Shown here: one piece after another, positions 48,771 through 60,272 of the stretch | Layout of the letters: every line of letters starts with the position of its first letter | Position numbering within the stretch: the stretch's first letter is position 1 | Origin: Fomitopsis serialis | Lineage: Eukaryota; Basidiomycota; Agaricomycetes; Polyporales; Fomitopsidaceae | DNA length: 64,000 bases | Reading direction: 5' to 3' | Assembly: GCF_022376445.1 (NCBI RefSeq) | Contig: NW_025955009.1 | Coordinates: forward strand, 62,001-126,000 | Notes under the pieces: generated by a model | The model's database searches: none | Told to the model about the DNA's origin: nothing | Seen by the model: the letters and a program-made list of their open reading frames with translations, nothing else | Program-made: the position numbers and the translations under genes

Positions 48771-50853
48771 TTCGCGTGTGGACTGGACTCGTTTAATCAG
48801 TACGTTTCCCGTCCGTCCCGTCTTCCCGACTGTCCGCTCACCTGTGTTCCCAGTCGTGCGCACGTCTGTGTCGCTGTCAACTGCGTGGTCTCCTCGATGC
48901 GGACGGTGCGTCCAGGCGAGAGCTGGCTTGTCCGTCCTGTCAAGAGGGTATTCGTCAGGGAACCTACCTCTCCCAGGCTGCGGGCATCCTCGATTGCGCG
49001 CACGCCCTTCCTCGCGTTCTCTTCGCGCTCGCCCTGTGTCGTGTCTGGCAACCTCCCTCGGTACCTTTATGTCGGGTTGTCTTCCCATCTCTCGCCCTCT
49101 TCGTCACCTCCCCTCGACCTCGGCACCACCACCGCGATGTTCAGAGACACAACATATCGCCACCCGGCGACGCGGCCCTCGAAGATGTTGGCATCCTGCC
49201 CATGATCGATGAAGACACGACACATCAACGTCCGTCGAGCGGCAGCGCGCACAGGTCTCGAGTCGACGATCGGGCAACGCCCGACCACCAGGCTGTGCGC
49301 ATCCCCGATCTCGCCCACGCACTCCGTCGTGTTTTCTCCGCAGCTCATCTCGTGTCTTGTCTGGCAACTTCCCTCTTCTCCCGGTACTTCGCTGTCTCTC
49401 GTCTCTCTCGTGTTCTTCATCACCTCGATCTCAGCACCACCACCCCGACGTCCGAAGACACGAGGTATCGCCGTCCGGCGACACGACCCTCGACGATGTT
49501 CGCATCAGGCACATGCACCTGCGACGGATCGACGAAGACGCAACGTATCGACGTCCGGTGAGGGGCGACGCGTGCAGCTCGTGACCGACAAGGGCGCGAT
49601 AGAATGTCTTCCGGCGGGCATGGCACGCAGGGCGGCGGGCACGGCAACGCGGCGAGTGCATCTGCCTTGCCGCGGGTGTTGACGACAGCTGGAGTGCGGA
49701 ATCGAGGCAGGCAGGACGACGAGGTGAGTATGGTGTTCCTTCCTGCACGAGAAGACAGTGACACTCACTGTTCTGTGCTCCAGCCGGGCACGTGGTTCAT
49801 CGAGGGACGTTCGACCAGCAAAGACACGACGGATCGTCGTCCGGCGAGCAAGGCGGGAGAGGGGTGCTGGCGAGGGAAGATGGCGGACTAGGGTGAGCAG
49901 CGTCGATTTTGCATGTAACACAGAATCTCACCTTGCTATCGCGCCCCCGCATCTGCCCATAGATCGCGGTGCAGAAGGCTGGCGAGCGCGGGATATCGAG
50001 GCGAGTGCATCGAGCACGCCGACACGAGGATGCGTTGTTGACGTGTAGAAGTCGTCTGCCGCGTTATCAACTGGTACGCGTGGATCGACAGGCTTTCGTG
50101 CCGTCCAGACGGTCTGCTGCGGCCATGGTCACCTCGCCATAGACGGGCGGCGGTGGAGATCGGGGCGCAGAAGGACTTGCCTGCGCGAGGGTGAGTTTGC
50201 TGCGCATTTCGAGAGAAGGATGGGTTGCTGATGCGTACTCGTCTGCCGCGTTATCAACTTGTAGGGCGCTCTTTGTGGCAGAGCTCTCCCGCGGCGAGGG
50301 TGGATTGCGAGGAGGAGCGCGGGGTGACAAGGCAGATGGGCGGGGCTACTACGAGGTCAGTACTGTTCGTCTGAATGTGGAATACCGCCACTCACCTTGC
50401 ACCTCAGGCCGACCACACTCGGACGCGTCCGTCTCCTACAGGCACGCGGCGGTGCGTTGGCTGCATCTTGACGGAAGGACGCGTTGCTGACCGTCTGCCG
50501 CGTTGACAACTGGTAGGCGGTGCAGACGACTGGGGATGCTGCAGATGGCGAGGGCAGGGAGAGACGAGTTGGAGTCGATAGCCGAGTGCGTGGGAGGTGA
50601 CTGCTGACTCCTGAGCGCTGACCGATGAGATCTCGATCGCGAGCAGGGACTCGTTTTGCGCACCCCAGTGTCCCCGCGGGGAGGCGGACGTATGCTTGCA
50701 CATAAAGAAAGAGAGACGGACGTTTGAAAGAAGGCAACTTTTTTCACCCCTCCAGCCAATCACAGCGCGAGGAGAGGCGTACCCTGGGCACAACGTGTTG
50801 GGATCGAGTACGTATGGCACAATGACGATGTGAGTTCATGCAGCATACTATAG

Positions 50854-51096
50854 CACAACCATTTCAGGAACCTCAGCTTCCTCAATGTCCATGTGCTCGA
50901 GGACGCTATGATCGAGGGCGCCAAGCGGCTGCAGTTGCTCGGCTGCAACAGGAGATTTTACGATGTCGATTACCTATACGGAGATGCTCGGGTCGCCGCC
51001 CTGCTCCCTTGGACCATGCAAAGAGTGGCTTTGCGGCACATGGAGGACTCTGGGTGCGAGGGCTGGAACTGGTTGATACAGCAGTCGATGCTGTGA
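50854..51096 (+). pseudogene. Orphan last exon of the F-box/LRR gene (unit 4)
   Basis: Open 80-codon fragment as in unit 2. It retains AATGTCC and CTCGAGGAC like the parent exon at 8215, where units 2-3 have AATGGCC and CTCGAAGAC. Confidence 0.85.
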
Positions 51097-51213
51097 TTTC
51101 TGCCGAGTCGGAGGCGACCGCATGTGTGGGGCACTCGGCATAGAGCGTGACAATCTATGACTTCGTCACTGGCAGTGTCGCATGAGATCCCGCGTATGTG
51201 CTGACCTGATGCA

Positions 51214-51366
51214 GGTGCCCGCATAGGCTTCACGGACACGACAGTATCGATGGTCCTGCAAGACGGAGGTAAGCCGCTCATTGGCACGGAGATACCATGC
51301 ACGCTCATGCGAGAGCTGCAGAACGCGGCAGAGACGACTATGTCGGCGTCCGAGACCCTGTGGTAG
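51214..51366 (+). other. Exon X copy (unit 4)
   Basis: Open copy of 8627-8778, with the unit 2-type substitutions. Confidence 0.3.
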
Positions 51367-51448
51367 CGCAGGACGCGTTTACGACATCGAGAAAATGTGG
51401 GACATGAGGACTATAGGAACAGCCAGAAGCGGTACCCTCAACTTCGAT

Positions 51449-52056
51449 TCAACTGCGGCTCGGCCGACTTGTGCGGAGACACGTTGCGCACCCGAGCCTC
51501 CGATTTGCGCATACATATGGGCTCGTAGTCAGGTGCGACGCCGGGCCTGGGAATATGTCGGGACGCGATGGTCTCTTGAGTCTCAAGGTCGGCGACGCTT
51601 GACGAGTATCTTCCGCCGTGACACACCACGGGCATGCCTTCGTTCCACGCAGCTCACGAACGATGGCTCGGACTGCTCGTCTGCGACTTAGACAGGCCTC
51701 TTTGTATTTCGCACGTACGTCTTCCTGCTCTGTTCCGCAACATGAAGAGGGCTGAACAGGCCGTACAGGACTCACCGTTGCAAGTTCGTCGTGAGCAACA
51801 CTGGCGCCGCCCTTGCTCTTCCACTGGCGAGGCTCGCGGGTTGTCCTCGTCCTAATGAGTGCATGCTTCTCTACGCGGGTGTCAAGACACGCAAAGTGCT
51901 CACGAGTTCCCAGGTTGTCTTCCATCGTCGGTTGGCCCGATTGCGAAGCACGCGAGAGCTACGATGCCTTGAAGCGGGCGAACGTTCCGGTATGCGATTT
52001 TCCCATGTATATCGAGAGGTATCGCCAAATCTGTGGTCCTCATCACCCAAAGTCAA
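51449..52056 (-). pseudogene. Gene Y copy (unit 4)
   Basis: 158-codon C-terminal ORF kept. A GG to G change near 51948 separates it from the 61-codon upstream frame. Confidence 0.35.
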
Positions 52057-52362
52057 TGTTCAATGTTCAACGCTCAAGTACATTCTTCGCGGCCCTTGTG
52101 CCATCGCAATTGCATCCCTAGGCCTTCGGACTCAGCCGTCTCGACTCGTCGCCCGTGGCTCAAGCCCTCTCCGCGCCTGTATGGACGCGCGAGCCGCGAA
52201 CCATGCCTCATGCGACACGGGGCTCCTAGCTTCGCCCACAGCCAACAAGCACCCAATCTCCAAGGTATGTACGCTTTCCCTGTGGATATCCGAGTACGTT
52301 TCACACATGTGAACCGTGTCGCCAGCTCTGCTGCCAGTCAAATCCGAATCTACTACCAGGCA

Positions 52363-53785
52363 TGGAATCGGGCTCAACTGCTGTACTATCGACCCCTCTG
52401 GACTCGGAGTAGGTGCGCAGCATACCCTACCGCTGCCTCGCCCGTTTCCCAACGTGCGCACAGCACCTCGGCGAACACGACGCCAGTACCGGACGAGGGC
52501 CCGGGACCCAGCGCCCGTGCCCAAGGATCAAAGGCCAGCTGTCCACCCCGTATAGCGCCAGGCCAGCTAACTCAGGAAGCAGCAGTCTCGGGTTCTGGCC
52601 GATTGTGAGTCCCTCGTCAGCCTCACCATGTCCGTGCCGTCGTTCCCTCCCATGGTGCAAACGCGGTCATGCATGCGGACGCCTGCCATCGCGCCGCGCT
52701 TGCCGCCTGGTGACGTCCACGACTCGGAAGCGAACACCCGTGCCGCCCACGGAGGCCAACCCGGAAAGCATACCCTCCGATCTTCCGAGCGGTTTCCGCG
52801 GTTCCACCTGCGGCGCGGACGTGTTGCGTAGCCGCGAGGGACCGTGCACGCCCGTGGACACATTGCAGACTGCGCGCACGTCGCCGGAGCCTGCCTGGCA
52901 TCCGGGCGGACCCCCGCCCTGCAAGTTCGGGGCGTCGGGGGTCACAGCCGCGAGCGACCTGCGCGCTGGTTGGGGGTCTTCCCGTATGGCGATCTGCGCC
53001 GAACGTGCCCTGCTGATCATGGATGCTAGGCGACCGGGCGCCCACCAGTCTGCCCAGCTCGTCTCCAGGGCCCGCGACACGGACGTGTGCCGCCCGTATC
53101 GCTGTCGCGTTCGCTGCGAATCCGAAGGCGTGTCCGGACGCTCCGCCGGTACATCCCCCCGCGCAGTCTCGCAACCAATCCACACGCTCTCCCTTCCTCT
53201 CTGTTGCTGCCACCGCCACGGCCCCAGTCCCGCCTCCGAACCGGCGTCGACGGTCCATCGGAGGTCCACCCATCCGCTCTGCGCTCCCCCGCACACGCGC
53301 CAGCACCCCGCTCAGCGTCCGCTCGACTCGGAGCCGCAGGACCAGCGGTGTCGGTGTCTGGCCCGTACTAGCAGCCATGCGCCGGCTCTCGTCGGAATCA
53401 ATGCGCGCCGAGCGAGCGGCGCGGCGCACTGGCATGGGGGCGCAGCACATCCGAGGCTCGCTACAGAATCGAGGCGCGCCGTCTGCTTCTGCCAGGGTTG
53501 GCTGTCTGCTCCTGGCGACGTGCGAGTTGTATCAGGGACGGCATGGGCGTCGGCGGAAGGCGGCGCACGAGCACGCGTCGGCGTCGATCGCAGTGGGGGC
53601 TCGTACGTGTTCGTTGGCACGCGGGCACTCGAGCTCGGACGTCGGTCGGTCGCGGTGTGCAATGTGCATCTCCCCCGACCTCGCACTATCAGCTGTCCGC
53701 GCGCATGAGGCCATGGAACTCACGGACCTCGATGTCTTCACGTCGACTTCGGAAGGTCTGTGTCCGAGTGGACCTGGACGTACAT
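52363..53785 (+). other. Segment private to unit 4, with a 431-codon ORF
   Basis: About 1.42 kb absent from units 1-3, placed between CTACTAC and TTGGAGATGTGG. The plus frame 52413-53708 is open for 431 codons and the minus frame 52623-53450 for 275. Both are Arg/Pro/Ala-rich, so composition may explain them. Downstream a segment reads LEMWCAGCDRVLHSLCLK (53789-53842), more protein-like than the same place in other units (LWCAGSDRVLRPL). No terminal repeats or target duplication were seen at the edges. It could be ancestral sequence lost from units 1-3, or an insertion. Confidence 0.35.
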
Positions 53786-54684
53786 GTATTGGAGATGTGG
53801 TGCGCCGGATGCGATCGAGTTCTGCATTCCCTCTGCTTGAAAACGCGCCCCGAGCAACAGGCCACTTGACCGCACCCGCGACAAGATGCGTGTGAGGCGT
53901 TCCTTCAGTCTCCTGACGGGTGGCCGCGATAAGGGCTGCCCACTGACTCGCGAGTGTCTGGCACTGCATGGACGTCTGAGTCCCACCACCTATACTGATG
54001 ATCCATAGAATAAAAAGCCACTACGGGGTTCCTGCTCCCGTCCAGAGACGCGTTCGTCAAGCCGCAGTAGCGTACATGCTAGCTTCGAGTCGGGTCCGCG
54101 TGTCGGTCCGCTGTGAGCCCGCTCTCGGGGCCGCCGGCGACGAACGGTGAGATCGATCGCGGGGACGAGATCCAGCTCAGTTCGATGCCGATGTGGCCGC
54201 CTGCCAAGCCCCGCTCCACGCGCCCCAGGCACGCCCACCGCCAGCCACCGCCGTCTGCATTGCGTGATCTGCACAACCACTCGCACGCATCCCCCGAGAC
54301 TGTTCTGCGCACTGCTGGCTTGACGGTGAGAGCGGGTGTTGCAGCGAGGTATCGAGTTCGATGATTATCAGGCGCATATACGCACGGTATCTCGGTGACG
54401 GACTGGGGACAGTCGAGATCAGACGGCGGGATCTGTGAGGCCGCGCGAAACAATGTATAGCAGCGCCGGGCGCGTGGTTACCGTACGCACGGGCGGTACC
54501 GTACCTGAGCCAGGCTGGATGTGGCCCGCTGCGCCCACCGTGACCACGCACATCCGCCTCTCACCGGTGGACGGCCACACAGCGTTGCGTGCCCTGCCCG
54601 CGGGACGAGTCTCGTACGTACGCGTTCTGGCAGGTGGGAACACGCAGACGCTGGCCGAGGTCTGCGGACCGCCGGGCCCAGGGG

Positions 54685-54693
54685 CTTATATAC
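54685..54693 (+). promoter_or_regulatory. TATA box of short secreted peptide 1
   Basis: CTTATATAC, 136 bp upstream of ATG 54829, followed by a pyrimidine-rich leader. Confidence 0.5.
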
Positions 54694-54828
54694 ATCTCCC
54701 GTCTCCTCGCCATCTTCGACTTCCCCAGGCACACACCGCCTCCTCCAGCTTAAGCCCCTCCCGCGCGTGCGCCCGCAACACCTCCGCCCGTCGCCGTCGT
54801 CTACCACACCCGAACCGAACCGCCAGCC

Positions 54829-54960
54829 ATGCGCGCCGCCCTCCTCCTCCTCGCGTGCGCCGCCGCCCTCGTCGCCGCCGCCCCCGCCCCAACCGCGAAC
54901 CCCGCGCCCGCGCTCCAAGACCGCGGAGACGGCAACGGCGGCGACCCCGGCTCGTTCTGA
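54829..54960 (+). CDS. Short secreted-type peptide 1, 43 aa
   Basis: The ORF begins with a basic residue and a hydrophobic run (MRAALLLLACAAALVAAAPA), a strong signal-peptide profile, followed by only about 22 residues rich in Pro, Asn, Gly and Asp and ending in GSF. A probable intron lies after the stop (54984-55036, GTGCGT ... CTGACC ... GCGCAG), as in peptide 2. It has no Cys and no CaaX end, so it is not a standard pheromone precursor. Function unknown; the very high GC content means chance cannot be excluded, but the TATA box supports it. Confidence 0.45.
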   Translation: MRAALLLLACAAALVAAAPAPTANPAPALQDRGDGNGGDPGSF

Positions 54961-56080
54961 GCAGCGCAGCGCGCGATCCCCAGGTGCGTACGCCCGGACG
55001 CCCCCCATCCGCCGGCCTGTGCTGACCGTACGCGCAGCGCGTCTTCCCCGCCGTCGTGTACGGCGTGCCAGCGGCCGCGTCGACGGCCCCCGGTCCCTAA
55101 CTTATGCGTCCGTCGTCTCTTCTCCCGGTCTCGGTTCGTTCCCGTTTGGTTGGCGTTTGGGCGGGGCGGGTGGATTGGCTGTGTGGTTATGGCTGAGGTT
55201 GAGGCTCCAGCGAGAGGCGAGGGGCGGACGCGATGGGTGAAGGCTGTTGTGGCCGAGAGCCATGTTGGATGCCTACGGTTGTACGGTCTGTCCCGCGATG
55301 TACTTACTGGCCGGTGCGCTGTGTCCTGTCTCTGGAGACGTGTACTACTCCCCCGGTGCATGCGGCTACTCACTCTCGCTTTGTCTATCGTCGGGCGTCG
55401 GGAGCCTCTCCCGAGCTGGCGTTCCTGCCCGTCGTCCAACTCACGCACTACTTACCTGGCTCTTCTGCGCTGCTCTCACAGTCCGCCGTGCTCTCACAGT
55501 CCGCCCGCACGAGGGCGCGCGTCCGAAACCGTGTCTGCGTGCGGATGTTCATACAACAAGCGACGAAGGAGAAGGAGGAACGTCGTTACACCGGAGCGAG
55601 GTCCCCGTACGCGAGATCGAGGAGAGTAACACGGCATACGAGGGATAGGGTAGAGTGGCGCGGCATGGGAGGAGGGTAGCACGGCATGAGAGTGAGAGTG
55701 AGTAGAGTAGGTGAGTGGGTCTCCCGTCGGGCTTCGGGTCGCGCGCGGAAGGGTGTGTGTTGTGTCGAAGTGTGTGGTGGAGTGTGTTGCGAGGCGGGAT
55801 CGCCGCCCGCCGTGCGGCGCGATATCCATGTCTCCCTGCCATATCCCGGGCGCCATCCCATCCCATCCCATCCGATGCGGGGCGACCACGACCGCCGGCG
55901 GAGGCGCACGGCGGGGCACCCGCTCTGCCTGACAGGAACCGCCCTCGCCATGAGCGACGCGCGCGGACCGGAGGGCACAGACGGGAGACGCACCCCGCCC
56001 GCCGCCCCGTCTCCTCCATCTCCATCCATCCAACTTCAGGCCTCCCGTACCAACCACCGCCCTCTTCATCCTCATCCCTT
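54961..56080. other. GC-rich intergenic, no confident gene
   Basis: Long overlapping ORFs on both strands with Arg/Ser/Pro composition. Short purine-rich runs (GAGAGTGAGAGTGAGTAGAG near 55690) and CATCCCATCCCATCC repeats near 55855. Nothing recognised. Confidence 0.4.
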
Positions 56081-56099
56081 CCCGTCCCATCCCTTCCTG

Positions 56100-56351
56100 C
56101 TCCCTCGTATCCTCGCCGACCGCACCATGAGCCCACTCAGCGGCGCGTCCGCCCGTCGACACGGGCGCGCCGACGCCAACGCCGGGCACTGGCAGGTCAG
56201 ACGCGCCACGACCCCGTGCAGCCGCCGCCGCTGCACTCCTGGCGCGGCCCAGGTCCGGGTCAGCGCGGAATCGGTGCGGGGATGGGGACGGCGCGGCGGT
56301 GGCGAGCGCGACGAGGGCGAGGGCGAGGGCGGCGGCGAGGAACGTGCGCAT
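56100..56351 (-). CDS. Possible short secreted-type protein 3
   Basis: From ATG 56351 the minus frame opens MRTFLAAALALALVALATAA, a signal-peptide-like start similar to peptides 1 and 2, followed by PSPSPHRF and RADPDLG, which resembles the ANPDPE of peptide 2. A TATATA (56520-56525 on the + strand) lies about 170 bp upstream. The frame has no early stop and runs to 55494 through low-complexity sequence, so the true 3' end, probably after an intron, is not determined. The lower limit given here is arbitrary. Confidence 0.35.
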
Positions 56352-56519
56352 CGTGTCCGTGTCGCAGGGGTTCCGGGATATAGAGATGGGGGGGTATCTG
56401 GATCGGCTGAGTCGGGAGCTGCGTGCGGGGGTGTCACAGTCCGAGGCGTCGCGCAGAGGCGGGCTGCGAGTGCGGGCGAGCTAGGGAGGAGCAGGAGGAG
56501 GCGGGCCGCGCCCGCGCCG

Positions 56520-56525
56520 TATATA
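56520..56525 (-). promoter_or_regulatory. TATA box of secreted-type protein 3
   Basis: TATATA on the minus strand, about 170 bp upstream of ATG 56351, in otherwise very GC-rich sequence. Confidence 0.4.
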
Positions 56526-56529
56526 CGTG

Positions 56530-57900
56530 CTCTCGCACATGTCCGAGGTAGGACGGGTGGAGCGTGCACTGATCGCGCACCATCCGCCGGCGGACGGCAC
56601 CGCGGAGCGCGTGGGCCAGGCACGCCGCGGGTGCCTGCGTCTCACGGTACGACGCCGGGTACGGTCATGCGTACTGCCACTGCTATTGTGTGTACGCACC
56701 GTATCGGTATCGCGGACGGCTGCTACAGCACCCGGCCGTATCTCGACTGGACGTCGCGCGAGCGTTGCCAGGGCCCGTCGCGTCGCGACTCGGTATGCGT
56801 GAAGCCGTCCCCGAGCCCGCGCCCAGTCCCGCCGTGCATCCCCGGCCCCCGTCGAGCGCAGACGGCACGACCTGCGTCCTCGCCGCCCCTCCTCGGCCGC
56901 ATGATCCGCGCCCACGCGGTGATCTGCACTCGCTGGCAGTCGATATCGCCCAGGCACGCGAAGATTGCGAACCGCGCTACTAGCTGGCGACTTGACGGGA
57001 GGCGCTACTTGCTGCTGGGGAGGCACCTGTGGCTGCTGGGTGTGTGGCGGGTGTGTACTGTTGGCGAGTACGGGTGGGGCGGGGACGTGGTCGGGTGACG
57101 TCGGGCTGCGACGATGGTGTCGGTCCTCGGATCGGAGGAGCTTATCCTGCGTTGGACTGACAGTTGAGACCGTTGTGGCGGCGTCCGAGTCGCTGGCATG
57201 TCGACCCGGCAGCCGCGGGCCTTGCAGTCCGCCGTCGGTGCCAAGTACTGGCTGTCACGTATCAGCGACTCCCGCGCACGATCGAGCTCCGTTCGCGGGA
57301 AGCTGGAATGCACGGGATGAATGGGCGTGACGTCGACTCTTCCGACTGCACTTCGAGGTCGGACGGGCAGCTGCGCCGTTTGCGGGGGAGCGAGCCTATG
57401 TATATGCACAGGGAGATACAGAGGGGTCCCAGTCGAGAGCGTAGAGATCGTGGTAGCGTCCGGGCCAGGAGTGTACTTACTCAGCGGACTACGTAGCGTC
57501 AGTTGTCCCTGTCAATGTCGCGTCAACGCCCATGTTCGTGTCCCAGTCCCGTCGCAGTGATCGCGCTGGGCCCACGGAGGTCAGCGGCCCGCGGCGGGCG
57601 AGCAGAACGGGGCCCGTACCGTTCCAGCGCCGCGTGCGCTCGACATCCACCCAAGCCGTCGTGGACGCGAGTGCGACCACGTCGTCGTCACGCGCGCCGA
57701 CGTCATGCAATGGCGCACGCCACGCGATGGGCGAGCTGATCATGATCACGGGCCCGGCGGGATGGCAGACGGGCGCCGCGCGCCCAGCCCGGCCCTCGCC
57801 CAGCCCGCCAGAGAAGAGAAGAGAAGCGAAGGTGCGCAGCGCAGGGCGTTCGCAGGGACCGGAGGGAACGCCGGGCACGCCGGGCGACGTTGCCAACGCC
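56530..57900. other. GC-rich intergenic, no confident gene
   Basis: Only compositional ORFs (for example 55686-57098 + and 57489-59036 -), which run over the peptide genes in other frames. No domains or splice chains. Confidence 0.4.
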
Positions 57901-57913
57901 AATGCCAGGATCG

Positions 57914-57920
57914 TATAAAA
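57914..57920 (+). promoter_or_regulatory. TATA box of short secreted peptide 2
   Basis: TATAAAA followed by GTAAATAAC, 127 bp upstream of ATG 58047; a clear core promoter element. Confidence 0.6.
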
Positions 57921-58046
57921 GTAAATAACAAACGGACGATCGCGTCGCCCGCCAACCCAACCCGCCCATCGTCGCTCCCAGCACCGTCCCTGCCCCGCAC
58001 GACGGCTCTCAAGCACATCCACCCCGAGATCGACGACAGGACCACG

Positions 58047-58217
58047 ATGCGCGTCACCCTCGCGCTCGCCCTCACGCTCGCCCTCGCCTGCGCCGCGCCC
58101 CTCGTCGCCGCGCACCCCCGCGCGAACCCCGACCCGGAGGCGGAGATGAGGCGGCAGGAGAGCAACGGCTCGCCCGCCTCGTTCGTGGGCGGCGGGGGCC
58201 CGAGGGAGAAGGCGTGA
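58047..58217 (+). CDS. Short secreted-type peptide 2, 56 aa
   Basis: Starts MRVTLALALTLALACAAPLV, a signal-peptide-like core, followed by about 34 residues (PRANPDPEAEMRRQESNGSP) and a Gly-rich FVGGGG end. A canonical TATAAAA lies at the expected distance. After the stop an intron-like segment (58255-58314, GTGAGTGC ... TTCTGAC ... CTCAG) parallels the arrangement in peptide 1. The mature part would be short, acidic/basic mixed and Cys-free. Possible secreted or processed peptide; no known family recognised. Confidence 0.5.
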   Translation: MRVTLALALTLALACAAPLVAAHPRANPDPEAEMRRQESNGSPASFVGGGGPREKA

Positions 58218-58319
58218 ACCGATCCTTGATGGAGGGCGGACAGACGGCGTGGAGTGAGTGCGCCTTCCTTCCCCCCGTGACCGTGCGACCGGCTTCTGAC
58301 GTCCCCGCTCAGAGCTCTG

Positions 58320-60260
58320 CGCCCGCGCCCTGCTTAGATCGCCGCCGCGCCCTGCCGTCACCGGCACCGCGTGCCTTGGAGCGGCCGCCCGCTCATCCAC
58401 GACCGACAACTTATCTGTACACAAAAATACACGCGCCGCTCGACTCGACTTCGCCTGGAGGAAGGGAGGAGGGAGGAGGGGGGGGTGCAAACATTCGCCG
58501 CCTCCGCGGGACGGGGGCGTGTTCACGCTCCCGCGCGCGGGTTCTTCGTTCACGTTCGCGTTCGAGTTCACTGTGCTGGAATGGACTGCGTGCGAGCAAT
58601 AGACGGTGCGGCGGGCCCACCGCGTTCCTTCGTTCGTTCTCACCAGGTGTGCCCGCGTCGGTCCGCGGCCGTCTGCTGGCGGCGGCGAACCGCGCTTCGA
58701 GTGGATGCAGACGCCTCGAAGGTAGGTCCCTCGCGCTCGGGTGTGGTCGCCGGACACCGTACCGCACACCAGGCGCCGTCGTGAGCAGTGCAGTTCAGCC
58801 AAGTGTTCTACTGACGATCCCGGCAACAGGCGCCGAAAGGGAGCTGGACAACGAGACGCAGGGCATACAGCGGGAACGACGCGCAGCTGAGCCCGCGCGC
58901 GACGATCGACTCGGACAAGCGTGTACAGACTCACGCACCGCAGCGCACAACCAACTTGAAGCCCGCAGCGGCGCCCACGCACGGCCGCCTCCGAGTCAAC
59001 TTGAAGCCGCCGAGGACACCGTCCCGGGCTCCTCATTCCCCGCGGCGCGCCTCAGGCTCCCATCTTACACGCCCCGCCTAGAGCCAGACAAGGATGGCGA
59101 CCCTCGCCCAACGCGCTCGCTCGTCCGGAGAGCTGCCAGTGCACGGTCCGTCCGCACTCTCCCCAGGGCTCTACCGACGGACCCGTCATGGACGCATGTA
59201 CACAGGACTCCTCTGCCGCCCCGATATTGGGGGTGGCCGGCGCACCGACCGTCTGCGCCGTCCATGTCGGATACGGTAGGCTCCGCACCGCGACGCGCGG
59301 TGTCCCGACAACAGCCACACTCCGCCATTACTCCCCCCCCTCGATCTCGATGGAGGGTCGCCCTGGACCCTCAGGGGTCCCACCGTCCCTCCGAGTCGGG
59401 CGACAGGACCGACCGCCGTGTGCGAGGGGCGGCGTGCGACGGCGGGGCGGGACGCACGGGGCCACGCTGGAGGTGCGTGCGGGGCGGGGGCGCCGTGCGG
59501 TCGAGACGGAGACGGGGAGCGGGCGGGGGACGGCTGGGCCGCGTCTCGCGCTTCCAGTCGAGAGCGGCGCGACCCCATGCACCCCAGGACGTCCGCGCCG
59601 ACGGGGACGGTGGACGGTGGACGGGTGGTCCCCGCGTGGTCGGCGGAGTCGCGCGCTGGCAGGCGGCACGCGCGGACGCGGACGCTGGCCCCCGAGTACG
59701 GATGCCAGGGCGGAGTCGACAGGTGCAGGGTCGCCCTCCTTACTTACTTATAGTAGGACGAATGAAGTCGATCTGCACCTTCACATGCTCCCCAATCAGT
59801 ACCAGACGCTTGCGCAGAGATTCGCGCGCCCCTTGCGCAGAACACGCCTGCCTGGGTCCGCCATCCTACGAAACGTGCCTATCAATCAAATGCAAGTCTA
59901 CCCTACGCAGATCGACCTGACTTACTTTGTGGAGCTCTCGAAGAGCTCAGCTGCAAGCGGCGCGCCTCGCCGGTATCCCTGTCGATCATGGAGACCTGGT
60001 CTCCGCTCCATATCCGTCACACGACGGTAGCATCAAACGTTCGAGAAGGGCCCTCGTGCACAGCGGTCCCGTTCGCGTTGGCTGAGGCTGCAGGGGCGTG
60101 CGCGACGCGCGCACAGGTGCACCCGCTTCTCCTTCGCAGCCTTCTCCGCTGCACGGGGATGCCGTCGGACCACCCGTCACTTCAGTATGTCGCACACTCT
60201 GAAGGTGCAAGAGGGATCGACGTGGATGACCCGCTAAACCTGCTGCTACGCCGGGTCTGA
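58320..60260. other. GC-rich region without a confident gene
   Basis: Contains a 568-codon plus ORF (58214-59920) and overlapping minus ORFs, all Arg/Pro/Ala-rich without domains. The last 33 codons before 60260 (PSDHPSLQYVAHSEGARG ... NLLLRRV) look more like a real exon. Nothing is recognised. Confidence 0.35.
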
Positions 60261-60272
60261 CGATGTCACGGT

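Larger units (their letters stand above)
39736..50849. repeat. Tandem array unit 3 (11,114 bp)
   Basis: Same content and order as unit 2; empty transposon site at 42334-42336. Between about 45040 and 48160 it differs from units 1-2 by dozens of single-base losses in short homopolymers (CC to C, GG to G, TT to T, AAAA to AAA), with only one insertion noticed (46519). The rest is close to identical. Confidence 0.9.
50850..54643. repeat. Truncated, mosaic array unit 4
   Basis: 50850-52280 is about 99% like the start of the other units. 52283-52362 and 53786-54060 are clearly more diverged. 52363-53785 has no counterpart. 54060-54643 is again near-identical, then homology stops at AACACGC (corresponds to about 30983 in unit 2). 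At several sites it agrees with the left end of unit 1 instead of units 2-3. Confidence 0.85.

Noticed and set aside
8211..54643. rDNA-type tandem repeat
   Set aside because: Period is similar to fungal rDNA, but the units hold protein-like exons and show none of the rRNA sequences.
57489..59036. 515-codon minus-strand ORF
   Set aside because: It overlaps peptide 2 and its TATA box, is Arg/Pro/Ala-rich, has no domain and is explained by very high GC content.
58214..59920. 568-codon plus-strand ORF starting at the end of peptide 2
   Set aside because: Low-complexity composition, no domain, no splice or promoter evidence; overlapping long ORFs occur on both strands.
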